Shown here: piece by piece, positions 8,954 to 16,879 of the stretch
Layout: the number at the start of each line of letters is the position of its first letter
How positions within the stretch are numbered: position 1 is the first letter of the stretch
NCBI RefSeq assembly: GCF_001514195.1
Contig: NZ_KQ948737.1
Coordinates: forward strand, 514,012-578,011
Source: Streptomyces griseorubiginosus
GTDB lineage: Bacteria > Actinomycetota > Actinomycetes > Streptomycetales > Streptomycetaceae
Direction of reading: 5' to 3'
DNA length: 64,000 nucleotides
Translations under genes and position numbers: made by a program
Notes under the pieces: generated by a model
Database searches by the model: none
Seen by the model: only the letters and a program-made list of their open reading frames with translations
What the model was told of the DNA's origin: nothing

Positions 8954-11020
8954 TCAGCTCCGGACGTGACCGTCGAGAGCGGCGAGAGAGGTGTCGGAGA
9001 GCCCCAGCTCTCCGGCCTTGTCCAGCAGTCGCTGAAGCTGTCCGGCGTCCGCGCCGCCGGTCTTCATCAGCTTCATCAGCAGCGCGGACACGGTCAGGTT
9101 CTGCACGTCGGCCGTGGACACCGAGCCGAGGACACGCGCCAGGTCGTCCGTGAAGCCCGAACTGCCGTCCAGCCAGGGCCGGGCCAGCGCCTGCGCGGTG
9201 TCCGAGTGCCGGACGAACCCGTCGACGCTCTTGCCGAGCCCGATGGCCGCCACCAGCCGGTCGAAGAACACCGAGTCGCCGCCGACGATGTCGATGTCCG
9301 CGTTCTCCAGACCGGTGGCGAGGACGGTGGCCTGCGCCTCCGCGATCTGCCGCTGCACCTCCAGGCCCGCGAGCCGCACGTCCTTCTCCGCGGCGAGACG
9401 CAGCCGGTACTCCTCGTGACCGCGCGAGGCGTCGTCCAGCGCGGCCATCGCCGCCGCCTTCTCGGTCAGTCCGGCCGCCTCCGCCTTCAGCTTCTCGCCG
9501 ATGCCCTCGGCCTCGGCGAGCGCCCTGGCCCGGGACCCCTCGGCCTCCGCGAGCGCCTTGGCCCGGGAGCCCTCCGCCTCGGCCCGCAGCCGTGCCTGCG
9601 TGGCCTCGGCCTCCGCGCGGCCGGCCTTCTCCAGGACCTCGGCCTCCTTGTCCCGCACCTGGACCGCGGCAAGGCCCTGCGCGGCGGCTTCCGCCTGGAC
9701 TCCCTCGGCGAGCCGCAGCTTGGCCTGGGCGTCGAGATCGGCGCTCTTCAACCGGGCCTCGGCCAGGGTGAGTTCCTGGGCGGCACGGTGAACGGCGGCC
9801 TGCTCCGCCGCCTCCGCGGCCTTGATGTCCTTGACCAGCTTCTCCTGCGCCTCGGCCTCCGCCGCGATCACCACCGCCTGCCGCTCCCGCTCCGCCTCCT
9901 CCACGGCCCGCAGCGTCTTGACGGCCTCCTCCTGCTCGGCCACCGTCCGGTCCACCGAGACCCGTTCCCGGATGACCTCGGCGATCTCCCGCTTCTCCGC
10001 CTCGACCTCCTTCTCGGCGGAGATCCGGGTCAGCTGGGTCTCCCGCTCCCGGGCGATGACCTCCAGCATCCGGTCCTTCTCGACCCGCTCGCTCTCCACG
10101 GCGATGACCCGCTCACGGTTCTTCGCGGCGACGGCGATCTCGCGGGCCTGGTTCTCCCGCTGGATGCCGAGCTCCTCCTCGGTCCGCAGGAACGCGCCCT
10201 GCGCGCGCAGCCGCTCCTCCTCCACCACCCGTGCGGTCTCGGCCTCCTCGCGGGCGCGCACGGTCTCGATCTCGCGGCGCTGCTTGATCTCGGCGTCCGC
10301 CTGCCGGCGCTCCAGCTCCAGGATCGCCTCCCGGGCGTCGACGTTCTGCCGGGTGATCTCCTTCTCCTCGGTGCGCTGGGCCTCGTTGGTGCGCACGTGC
10401 TCCACGGCCGTCAACTCGGTGATCTTCCGGATGCCCTGGGCGTCCAGCACGTTCGCGGGGTCGAGCTGGGTCAGCGGCGTCTGCTCCAGGTAGTCGATCG
10501 CCGCGTCCTCCAGGTGGTAGCCGTTCAGATCGACGCCGATGACCTCGATGATCCGGTACCGCAGTTCCTCACGCTTGGTGTACAGGTCGGTGAAGTCCAG
10601 TTGCTTGCCGACGGTCTTCAGCGCCTCGGAGAACTTCGCGTGGAACAGCTCCTGGAGTGTCTTCTGGTCGCTGGCCCGCGCGGTGCCGACCGCCTGGGCG
10701 ACCTTGACGACGTCCTCCACGGTCTTGTTGACCTTCACGAAGAACGAGATCCGGATGTCGGCACGGATGTTGTCCTTGCAGATCAGCCCGTCCTTGCCGG
10801 CCCGCGTGATCTCGATGGCCTTCACCGAGATGTCCATCACCTCGGCCTTGTGCAGCACCGGCAGCACGACCTGCCCGGTGAAGGTCACGTCGACCCTGCG
10901 CAGCTTGGAGACGATCAGCGCCTTGCCCTGCTCCACCTTGCGGAACAGCAGGGAGACGACGAACGTGGCGAGCAGGCAGACGGCGACGAGCACGCCGATG
11001 CCGAGGGTCGTGGCGTTCAT
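8954..11020 (-). CDS. Flotillin-like SPFH/band 7 protein
   Basis: A 688-residue membrane-anchored scaffold protein. One transmembrane segment lies near residues 5-25 (GVLVAVCLLATFVVSLLF). The SPFH/band 7 domain follows (about 30-230; KVEQGKALIVSKLRRVDVTFTG, then KDNIRADIRISFFVKVN). Residues 230-560 are a long Ala/Glu/Arg coiled coil with near-repeats such as GSRAKALAEAEGSRARALAE. The C-terminal 120 residues are a flotillin tail. This matches the YqiK/FloT type that oligomerises in membrane microdomains. The ATG has a GAAGGA site 8 bases upstream. It sits between a short membrane protein gene and the giant ATPase gene, probably as one operon. Confidence 0.9.
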   Translation of the reverse strand: MNATTLGIGVLVAVCLLATFVVSLLFRKVEQGKALIVSKLRRVDVTFTGQVVLPVLHKAEVMDISVKAIEITRAGKDGLICKDNIRADIRISFFVKVNKTVEDVVKVAQAVGTARASDQKTLQELFHAKFSEALKTVGKQLDFTDLYTKREELRYRIIEVIGVDLNGYHLEDAAIDYLEQTPLTQLDPANVLDAQGIRKITELTAVEHVRTNEAQRTEEKEITRQNVDAREAILELERRQADAEIKQRREIETVRAREEAETARVVEEERLRAQGAFLRTEEELGIQRENQAREIAVAAKNRERVIAVESERVEKDRMLEVIARERETQLTRISAEKEVEAEKREIAEVIRERVSVDRTVAEQEEAVKTLRAVEEAERERQAVVIAAEAEAQEKLVKDIKAAEAAEQAAVHRAAQELTLAEARLKSADLDAQAKLRLAEGVQAEAAAQGLAAVQVRDKEAEVLEKAGRAEAEATQARLRAEAEGSRAKALAEAEGSRARALAEAEGIGEKLKAEAAGLTEKAAAMAALDDASRGHEEYRLRLAAEKDVRLAGLEVQRQIAEAQATVLATGLENADIDIVGGDSVFFDRLVAAIGLGKSVDGFVRHSDTAQALARPWLDGSSGFTDDLARVLGSVSTADVQNLTVSALLMKLMKTGGADAGQLQRLLDKAGELGLSDTSLAALDGHVRS

Positions 11021-11101
11021 GGCATACGTCCTTCAGACATGAGGAAGTCGTGGAATGCACGGGAGGCGGCCGGTTGGCCCTCGGCGAGTTCGCCCCCTGC
11101 G

Positions 11102-11401
11102 TCAGGTGCCCCGGGAGGCGGCCGGAGGGCGACGGGAGCCGGGTTCGTCGGGAAAGAGCCGGTGCAGCGGCCGTACGAAACGACACGTCGGCCGCCGGGC
11201 GACGACCGGGCTCACCGCCGGCGCCACCGGCCGCAGCGCTCCGGGCACGGCTCCCGCGGGCGGGAGCGCGGTGAACGCCGGGGCCGCACGGACACCGAGC
11301 AGCCACGCGAGGGCGCTCGGCAGGGGCACACCGACCGCGAGCAGGGCGGTGGTGCACAGGATCACGGGAAGGCCGGTGGCGGCCTCGACGACCATCCGCA
11401 T
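11102..11401 (-). CDS. Short membrane protein upstream of flotillin (possible degraded NfeD/YqiJ-like)
   Basis: A 99-residue reading frame beginning MRMVVEAATGLPVILCTT. One hydrophobic stretch (residues 8-33) is followed by a Pro/Arg-rich tail without recognisable domain. Related flotillin operons usually carry a roughly 200-residue YqiJ/NfeD-like membrane protein with an OB-fold at this place, with a similar opening. Here only the first membrane segment looks conserved, so this may be a shortened or decaying version. The low-complexity tail and lack of an obvious ribosome site keep confidence modest. Confidence 0.45.
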   Translation of the reverse strand: MRMVVEAATGLPVILCTTALLAVGVPLPSALAWLLGVRAAPAFTALPPAGAVPGALRPVAPAVSPVVARRPTCRFVRPLHRLFPDEPGSRRPPAASRGT

Positions 11402-11640
11402 CTCCCGCCCCCCCCCGTCCCGCGTCCGTCGCCCATGAGGGCAAGCCGACCGCGTGCGGTTCCGGTGCCGGTACCTGCCGGTGTCCGGCACCGGAACCAT
11501 CCGCAGTGCTCCCCGCACGGCATGATGCCGGTCCGGCAGCCGTGCGCGCATTGCCGGTTCCCGGCAGAGTTCACTAGGGTCTGGATGCCGGTGAGGCGCT
11601 AAGGATCCGTCAGCGGTCCATCAAAATCTTCGGGGGCGAC

Positions 11641-12699
11641 ATGGCGGAGCGCGAGATGGCCGGGCAGTATCTGGACGGCTACGCCCGCATCCTGGCCGAA
11701 GTCTCGGCCACGGGCCGCCGTCTCACCCGCGAGGAGATCGAGTCCCGGCGCGCGCTCGGGGAACGGGCCGCGGAAGCCGGCTACGGTCTGCGTGCCGTGG
11801 TCGTCGCCCACCTCGCGGCGGCGCGCGCCGCCTGGCCGGACGTCCCCGGCTCGGCCGACAACACGCTCGCCGCCGTACAGCAGGTGATCGACGCGTTCGC
11901 CGAGGGCCACGAACGGGCCCAGCGCCAGGCCGTACGGCAAGAGGAGGCCGCCCGGCGGGAGTTCATCGACGACCTCCTCTACGGCCGCAGCGACCTGGGC
12001 CGCCTCGCCGAACGCGCTGAACGCTTCGGTCTGCGCCTGTCCCACGCCCACGCGGTCGCCGTCGCACAGGGCCCGACGGCCTACGACGAGGGCAACGCCG
12101 TGCCGCGGCAGGTGGAACAGGCCCTGATCGCCCGCTTCGGCCACCGCGACGTCCTGCTCACCACCAAGGACGGCCGACTGCTCTGTGTCGCCCCCGGCCA
12201 CGAGGACGAGGTGCTGCCCTACTTCGCCAAGCAGGCCCACGCCGCCACCGACGGCGGCCGGGTCGCCATCGGCCGCCCGCAGCCCGGCCCCGGCGGCGTC
12301 GTCCAGTCGTACGAAGAAGCCCTGAGCGCCCTGGAGATGGCCGAACGGCTGGGCCTCGACGAGCCGGTCCTGCGCGCCGCCGACATGCTCGTCTACCCCG
12401 TCCTCACCCGTGACCGCCAGGCCATGGCCGACCTCGTGGTGAACACCCTCGGCCCGCTGACCACCGCCCGGGGCGGCGCGCAGCCCCTCCTGGACACGCT
12501 CACCGCCTACTTCGACTCCGGCTGCGTCGCCGCCGAGGCCGCCCGCCGCCTCTCCCTGAGCGTGCGGGCCATGACCTACCGGCTCGAACGCATCCACCAG
12601 CTCACCGGCGCGGACCCGGCCGACGCCGGCCACCGCTACGTGCTCCAGACCGCGGTCATCGGCGCCCGGCTGCTGGACTGGCCGGCCGTGGAGCTCTGA
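11641..12699 (+). CDS. PucR/CdaR-family transcriptional regulator
   Basis: A 352-residue regulator. The C-terminus carries the PucR-type HTH_30: AARRLSLSVRAMTYRLERIH followed by GADPADAGHRYVLQTAVIGA. The middle (about residues 120-270) resembles the GGDEF-like domain of this family, with LLTTKDGRLLCVAPG and an SYEEALSALEMAERLG stretch. The N-terminal helical part is a likely sensor (RsbT co-antagonist-like). It is transcribed away from the flotillin operon across a 239-bp gap, so it could control either direction. The ligand is unknown. Confidence 0.85.
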   Translation: MAEREMAGQYLDGYARILAEVSATGRRLTREEIESRRALGERAAEAGYGLRAVVVAHLAAARAAWPDVPGSADNTLAAVQQVIDAFAEGHERAQRQAVRQEEAARREFIDDLLYGRSDLGRLAERAERFGLRLSHAHAVAVAQGPTAYDEGNAVPRQVEQALIARFGHRDVLLTTKDGRLLCVAPGHEDEVLPYFAKQAHAATDGGRVAIGRPQPGPGGVVQSYEEALSALEMAERLGLDEPVLRAADMLVYPVLTRDRQAMADLVVNTLGPLTTARGGAQPLLDTLTAYFDSGCVAAEAARRLSLSVRAMTYRLERIHQLTGADPADAGHRYVLQTAVIGARLLDWPAVEL

Positions 12700-12725
12700 C
12701 GCCCGCCCCACGCCCGGCACGTCGC

Positions 12726-13454
12726 TCAGCGATGCTCGGGGTTCTCCGCGCCCGGACGGCAGCCCGCGTCCCACTGCGAGCGCTGGTTGCCGTAGGCGGG
12801 CACGCCGCCCGACCGCTTGAGCAGAGCGGCCAGGTGCATGAGGTTCCACGCCATGAACGAGGTGTTGCGGTTGGTGAAGTCGTTCTCCGGTCCGCCCGAC
12901 CCCGCGTCGAGGTACGAGGGTCCCGGACCCGCCGGGCCGATCCAGCCCGCGTCGGCCTGGGGCGGGATCGTGTAACCGAGGTGCTGGAGACTGTAGAGGA
13001 CGTTCATCGCACAGTGCTTCACCCCGTCCTCGTTACCGGTGATCAGACATCCGCCGACCCGGCCGTAGTAGGCGTACTGGCCCTGCGGGTTGAGCAGGCT
13101 GGAGCAGGCGTAGAGACGCTCGATGACCTTCTTCGTCACCGAGCTGTTGTCGCCGAGCCAGATCGGACCGGCGACGACCAGGATGTCCGCGGCCATCACC
13201 CGCTCGTACAGCGCGGGCCACTCGTCGGTGGCGAAGCCGTGTTCGGTCATGTCCGGGTAGACGCCGGGGGCGATGTCGTGGTCGACGGCTCGGATCTCGG
13301 ACGTGGTGACACCGCGCGACATCATGATCTCCGCGCTCTTGTCGATCAGGCCCTGGGTGTGGCTCAGCTGCGGGGACGGCTTGAGCGTGCAGTTGATGAA
13401 GAGGGCGGTCAGGTCGTCGAAGCGGTACGAGGCGTCGGTGGTGGGTGCTGTCAT
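12726..13454 (-). CDS. Flavodoxin-like NAD(P)H-dependent FMN reductase
   Basis: A 242-residue cytoplasmic flavoprotein of the NADPH-dependent FMN reductase/WrbA type. The first strand and FMN phosphate loop are FINCTLKPSPQLSHTQGL. The PIWLGDNSSVTKKVIERLY stretch matches the flavin-ring loop, and KHCAMNVLYSLQHLGYTIPP is typical of actinobacterial members. It ends 26 bp from the convergent PucR-type gene. Physiological substrate unknown. Confidence 0.85.
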   Translation of the reverse strand: MTAPTTDASYRFDDLTALFINCTLKPSPQLSHTQGLIDKSAEIMMSRGVTTSEIRAVDHDIAPGVYPDMTEHGFATDEWPALYERVMAADILVVAGPIWLGDNSSVTKKVIERLYACSSLLNPQGQYAYYGRVGGCLITGNEDGVKHCAMNVLYSLQHLGYTIPPQADAGWIGPAGPGPSYLDAGSGGPENDFTNRNTSFMAWNLMHLAALLKRSGGVPAYGNQRSQWDAGCRPGAENPEHR

Positions 13455-13740
13455 GGGGGCAGGGTCTCGCGCGCACGACGGTTTGTCCCGGTCCGACGCA
13501 CATGTTCAGGCCTTACGGAACCATGACGTACGACGTCCGCTCGACCGAGTGGCCGCGGGGACCTCGGACCGGCGCGCCACGGCACCGAGGTGCCACGACC
13601 GCTGGACACGGGTTGTGGTGTCACGGGGTCATGGCGTCGGGCCGAAGGATCGCGCGCAGCGGAGGCCGAGCACGCGACGGCGAGCGTGGTCGCACGCTCG
13701 CACCGCTGTAGATTCCTTGCACGACCCGAGGAGATCCGCG

Positions 13741-14577
13741 ATGCCCGACCGCCGCAAAGTGCTGTTCGTGACCGACCTCGCCTACCAGGCCCGGGGGCGG
13801 CGCTACTGCGACGAGGACATCTTCCTGACCTCCCGACTGCGGGACGCCTTCGACATCGCCCTGTGCCACCCGTTGGATGCCGCCGCGCTGATGGACGGCT
13901 TCGACGGAGTCGTGGTCCGAAACAGCGGACCCGTGCTGCACTACCAGAAGGAGTACGACGCCTTCCGGGAACAGGCAACGGCCCGCGGGACCCTGGTCTA
14001 CAACCCGCTGTCGGGCCGGGGCGACATGGCGGGCAAGCAGTACCTGCTGGACCTGACGACGGCCGGACACCCGGTCATCCCCACCATCGACAGGCCCGAA
14101 GACCTCCACCTGCTGCCCGAGGCGGGACAGTACGCGGTCAAGCCGAAGGCGGGCGCGGACTCCATCGGCCTGACCTTCGTCCCCGGCGGACAACTGGGCG
14201 CGCTCGCCTACGGAGACATCCTCGTCCAACCGCGCATCGACTTCCGGTACGAGGTGTCGTTCTACTTCGTCGACGACATCTTCCAGTACGCCCTCAACGC
14301 CCCCGATCCCGAACGGCGCTGGGTCCTCGAACCCTACGAGCCCACCGACGCCGACCTCGCCTTCGCCCGGCGCTTCATCGACTGGAACACGATCGACCAC
14401 GGAATCCAGCGCGTGGACGCCTGCCGCACCCAGGACGGCGAACTGCTCCTCGTCGAGTTGGAGGACCTCAACCCGTACCTGTCCCTGGACCTGGTCCCTG
14501 AACAGACCCGTGATTCCTTCGTGGAGAGCATGACGTCCTCCCTCCACCGCTTCCTGGACACGCTTCCTCGCCCGTGA
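13741..14577 (+). CDS. Orphan ATP-grasp-type protein
   Basis: A 278-residue protein starting at an ATG with a GAGGAG site 7 bases upstream. After an N-terminal Rossmann-like part (KVLFVTDLAYQARG), it has ATP-grasp features: GDMAGKQYLLDLTTAGHPVIPT, the Lys of QYAVKPKAGADSIGL, LVQPRIDF for the ATP-binding loop, and the metal-binding end LLLVELEDLNPYLSLD. It therefore probably makes an acid-amine or related bond using ATP. It is shorter than most ATP-grasp ligases, and no peptide precursor or partner enzyme lies nearby, so the substrate cannot be guessed. Its end overlaps the convergent acetyltransferase frame. Confidence 0.7.
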   Translation: MPDRRKVLFVTDLAYQARGRRYCDEDIFLTSRLRDAFDIALCHPLDAAALMDGFDGVVVRNSGPVLHYQKEYDAFREQATARGTLVYNPLSGRGDMAGKQYLLDLTTAGHPVIPTIDRPEDLHLLPEAGQYAVKPKAGADSIGLTFVPGGQLGALAYGDILVQPRIDFRYEVSFYFVDDIFQYALNAPDPERRWVLEPYEPTDADLAFARRFIDWNTIDHGIQRVDACRTQDGELLLVELEDLNPYLSLDLVPEQTRDSFVESMTSSLHRFLDTLPRP

Positions 14578-15136
14578 GGCGTCCTGCGCGAGGTGCTCGC
14601 GCAGTCGGTGCCGCGCGGCTGTAGTAGAGCATCTCATCGTGGTCCGGTTCGGGGTCGGTGAGGGTGAAGCCGGCGGATTCGGCGCAGTTGCGGCTGGCGT
14701 GGTTGTCGGCGTCGATGCCGAAGAAGAACGTCTCGACATCTCGGGTGGCGGGGTGCGCGACGGCAGCGTCGAGGGCTGCGCGGCCGTGTCCGTGCCGCCA
14801 CCGGTCCGGGTCGACCAGGTAGGCCAGGCCCATGGCGCGTCGGGGGTCGGCCTCGGTCAGGAGGGGGCCGTCGGGGCCTTCGCCGTGGTAGCGGACCCAG
14901 CGGTCGTAGACGTCGCCGCAGAGGAACGCGACCGGCGTTCCCTCCTGATCCAGGCCGATCCATGCGTGGCAGCGCAGTACGACCGCGCCACGGAAGACGC
15001 TGCCGGGGTCCTCACGGGTCAGTTGCAGCTGCGTGCGGATCCAGGACCGGCCGCCCAGACGGCTCTGGACCTCGGGGTGGTCGAACCAGTGGTGGATCTG
15101 GCGGAGCCCGGTCTCGGTCAGGGGCTGTAAGCGCAT
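14468..15136 (-). CDS. GNAT-family N-acetyltransferase
   Basis: A 222-residue frame. I start at MRLQPLTETGL (AGGA upstream); MKPRQDG 9 codons earlier is an alternative. The acetyl-CoA-binding loop appears as DRWRHGHGRAALDAAV and the C-terminal strand as FFFGIDADNHASRNCAESAGF. Homology-like sequence ends at about residue 185 (HDEMLYYSRA). The last 37 or so residues are low complexity and are antisense to the ATP-grasp gene, suggesting that the ancestral stop was lost and translation now runs on into the neighbour. Confidence 0.75.
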   Translation of the reverse strand: MRLQPLTETGLRQIHHWFDHPEVQSRLGGRSWIRTQLQLTREDPGSVFRGAVVLRCHAWIGLDQEGTPVAFLCGDVYDRWVRYHGEGPDGPLLTEADPRRAMGLAYLVDPDRWRHGHGRAALDAAVAHPATRDVETFFFGIDADNHASRNCAESAGFTLTDPEPDHDEMLYYSRAAPTARAPRAGRLTGEEACPGSGGGRTSCSPRRNHGSVQGPGPGTGTG

Positions 15137-15204
15137 AGCAGGGCCGTCCTGTCGGGGCTTCATGGGTGACAGTCTGAAGGCAGCACAACCCGCGGGGACA
15201 GGCC

Positions 15205-15612
15205 TCAGCGGAGCCGTATCAGACCGGCGGTCGTCTCCTTGAAGCCACAGGAACCGAAGTAGAACGGACGCAGTCGGTCCTCGAAGTCCACGTGGAGCCA
15301 TTCGCAGTTCGCGGCACGGGCTTCCTGGGCCGCCGTTGCGACCAACGCCGCGCCGATTCCCTCCGCCCGCCGGTGCGTTGCGACCACCGTGTCCAGGATG
15401 AAGGCGTGGGCTCCGCCGTCCCAGACGACGTTGACGAAACCGATCAGCGCGTCGTCCTCCCGTGCGCAGACCCAGCCGAGACTGTGCCGCTCGAGCCGTT
15501 CCCGCCAGTCCGTCCGTGCGGGCGGCCGGCCTCCCGTGCCGAAGCCGTCAGCGTGCAGGGCGTTGAGGGCGGCGTTGTCGACGTCGCCCCGCCATTCGTA
15601 CGTGATCGTCAT
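15205..15612 (-). CDS. Small GNAT-family N-acetyltransferase
   Basis: A 135-residue protein and a compact complete GNAT fold. ALIGFVNVVWDGGAHAFILDTVV forms the central strands, HRRAEGIGAALVATAAQEAR is the pyrophosphate loop and helix, and WLHVDFEDRLRPFYFGSCGF is the closing part. It starts MTITYEWRGD at ATG. Substrate unknown. It lies between another GNAT and the CtaG-like gene, all on the minus strand. Confidence 0.88.
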   Translation of the reverse strand: MTITYEWRGDVDNAALNALHADGFGTGGRPPARTDWRERLERHSLGWVCAREDDALIGFVNVVWDGGAHAFILDTVVATHRRAEGIGAALVATAAQEARAANCEWLHVDFEDRLRPFYFGSCGFKETTAGLIRLR

Positions 15613-15632
15613 CCGTGGATTGTGCCCGGCAC

Positions 15633-16652
15633 TCACCTTTGCCGTCGGATGCGCGCGGCCACCTCGTTCTGTTCGGTCTCCCACCAGGGGCGGACGCGTT
15701 CGGGAGCCACGTCCTGGCCGGGGGACGCGGGTGCGGCCGACGGGAGTTCCGCGTCGAGTCGGCGGTCCAGAACCGCGGTCTGGAGCCGCTCCGCGCGGGC
15801 CCACTGGTACAGGAGGGCCAACAGGAAGGGCAATGCGGTCAGTTCGGCGATGCCCAGCATCGCCCCGCCGCCGATCTGCTGGTCGTGCTGGACGTCCGGG
15901 GACCAGGACGGCGCGTGGTGCAGGTACCAGGCACCGGCGATGAGCGTGCCGTGGGTCATGACGACGAGGCCCGGCACGGCGTCGACGATGCCGTCCAGGA
16001 AGACCAGCGCCGCCCGGACCGGGTGCGTGCACCAGGCCGGCAGCGTCTGCTCGCGGGTCAGGACCGGCACGACGAAGAGGCAGCCCGCGACCAGGAGGTG
16101 CAGGTACATCAGCTGATGCAGCCAGCCCACGCGCAGGGCGGTGGCGAAGTACGGCGTGAAGTAGACGGTCAGTTCGGTGGCGAGCACCAGAACCGTGCTG
16201 ACCAGGGGAAACGTCAGAACGCGTACCAGCCTGCCGGTCATCGTCCGGCGGACCCGGGCCGCCGCCCCCTCGGGAAGCGCCTCGACCGCGAGGCGCAGCG
16301 GGTCACCGAGGGCGAGGCCCAGGGGTGCCACCAGGTCCAGGAGGATGTTCTGGACGGCGGCCGGCCAGAACAGCACGTGGTCGTAGACGGCGAGCCCGGA
16401 CATCGTCGCCACCGTCAGGGCGCCGAGTCCGAGGACCGCGAACGCGGCGGCCCGGGCGAACGGCCAGTGCCCACCTCGCCGTTGGACCCGTCGGACGCCC
16501 CAGCCGTACGACAGGGCCAGCGCGGCGATCAGGAGCAGCGCCGGAACGTCCAGTTGCCAGGACGACAGCAGGCGTCCCGCCGTCAGCTCCGCGAGCTGTC
16601 CGGCCGAGAGTGCCGACAGGGCCGACGCTGCGGTCGTCGGGTCACCGGTCAT
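15633..16652 (-). CDS. CtaG-like cytochrome c oxidase assembly membrane protein
   Basis: A 339-residue integral membrane protein with about eight or nine hydrophobic helices. It matches the caa3_CtaG family: SGLAVYDHVLFWPAAVQNILLD, APLGLALGDPLRLAVEALP and a His-rich helix pair LHQLMYLHLLVAGCLFVVPVL. Proteins of this family help deliver copper to cytochrome oxidase or are linked to copper handling. It is divergent from the iron-uptake operon across 227 bp. Confidence 0.88.
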   Translation of the reverse strand: MTGDPTTAASALSALSAGQLAELTAGRLLSSWQLDVPALLLIAALALSYGWGVRRVQRRGGHWPFARAAAFAVLGLGALTVATMSGLAVYDHVLFWPAAVQNILLDLVAPLGLALGDPLRLAVEALPEGAAARVRRTMTGRLVRVLTFPLVSTVLVLATELTVYFTPYFATALRVGWLHQLMYLHLLVAGCLFVVPVLTREQTLPAWCTHPVRAALVFLDGIVDAVPGLVVMTHGTLIAGAWYLHHAPSWSPDVQHDQQIGGGAMLGIAELTALPFLLALLYQWARAERLQTAVLDRRLDAELPSAAPASPGQDVAPERVRPWWETEQNEVAARIRRQR

Positions 16653-16850
16653 GCGCGCAGTCCTCCTCCGGGCCGTTCGGGGCGTCGCGTGTCCCGTCCC
16701 AGCGGGACGGTAGTCGGCGGCGGAGCCGGAGCCGACAGCGGGGCCTTCTTCGTACGACGGGACGAAACCCCTGAACGGGTTTTGGCTCCGGAATTACCTT
16801 TCCGGGACCGATTGATTGCATACCCGCAGTCATGATGGTCCGCGTTGAAG

Positions 16851-16869
16851 TTAGGCATGCCTACGCTAA
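16851..16869 (+). promoter_or_regulatory. Candidate DmdR/IdeR iron box
   Basis: TTAGGCATGCCTACGCTAA agrees at 13 of 19 positions with the actinobacterial iron-box consensus (TTAGGTTAGGCTAACCTAA), including both outer arms. It ends 10 bp before the ATG of the EfeUO gene, so iron-loaded DmdR would block transcription or very early elongation. A gene start further upstream would place the box inside coding sequence, which favours the ATG chosen. Confidence 0.7.
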
Positions 16870-16879
16870 TGAGGACCGC

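Noticed and set aside
16832..16879. Earlier ATG for the EfeUO fusion
   Set aside because: It would place the iron box inside the coding sequence and add a non-hydrophobic head before the first membrane helix; the ATG at 16880 has GAGG in place.
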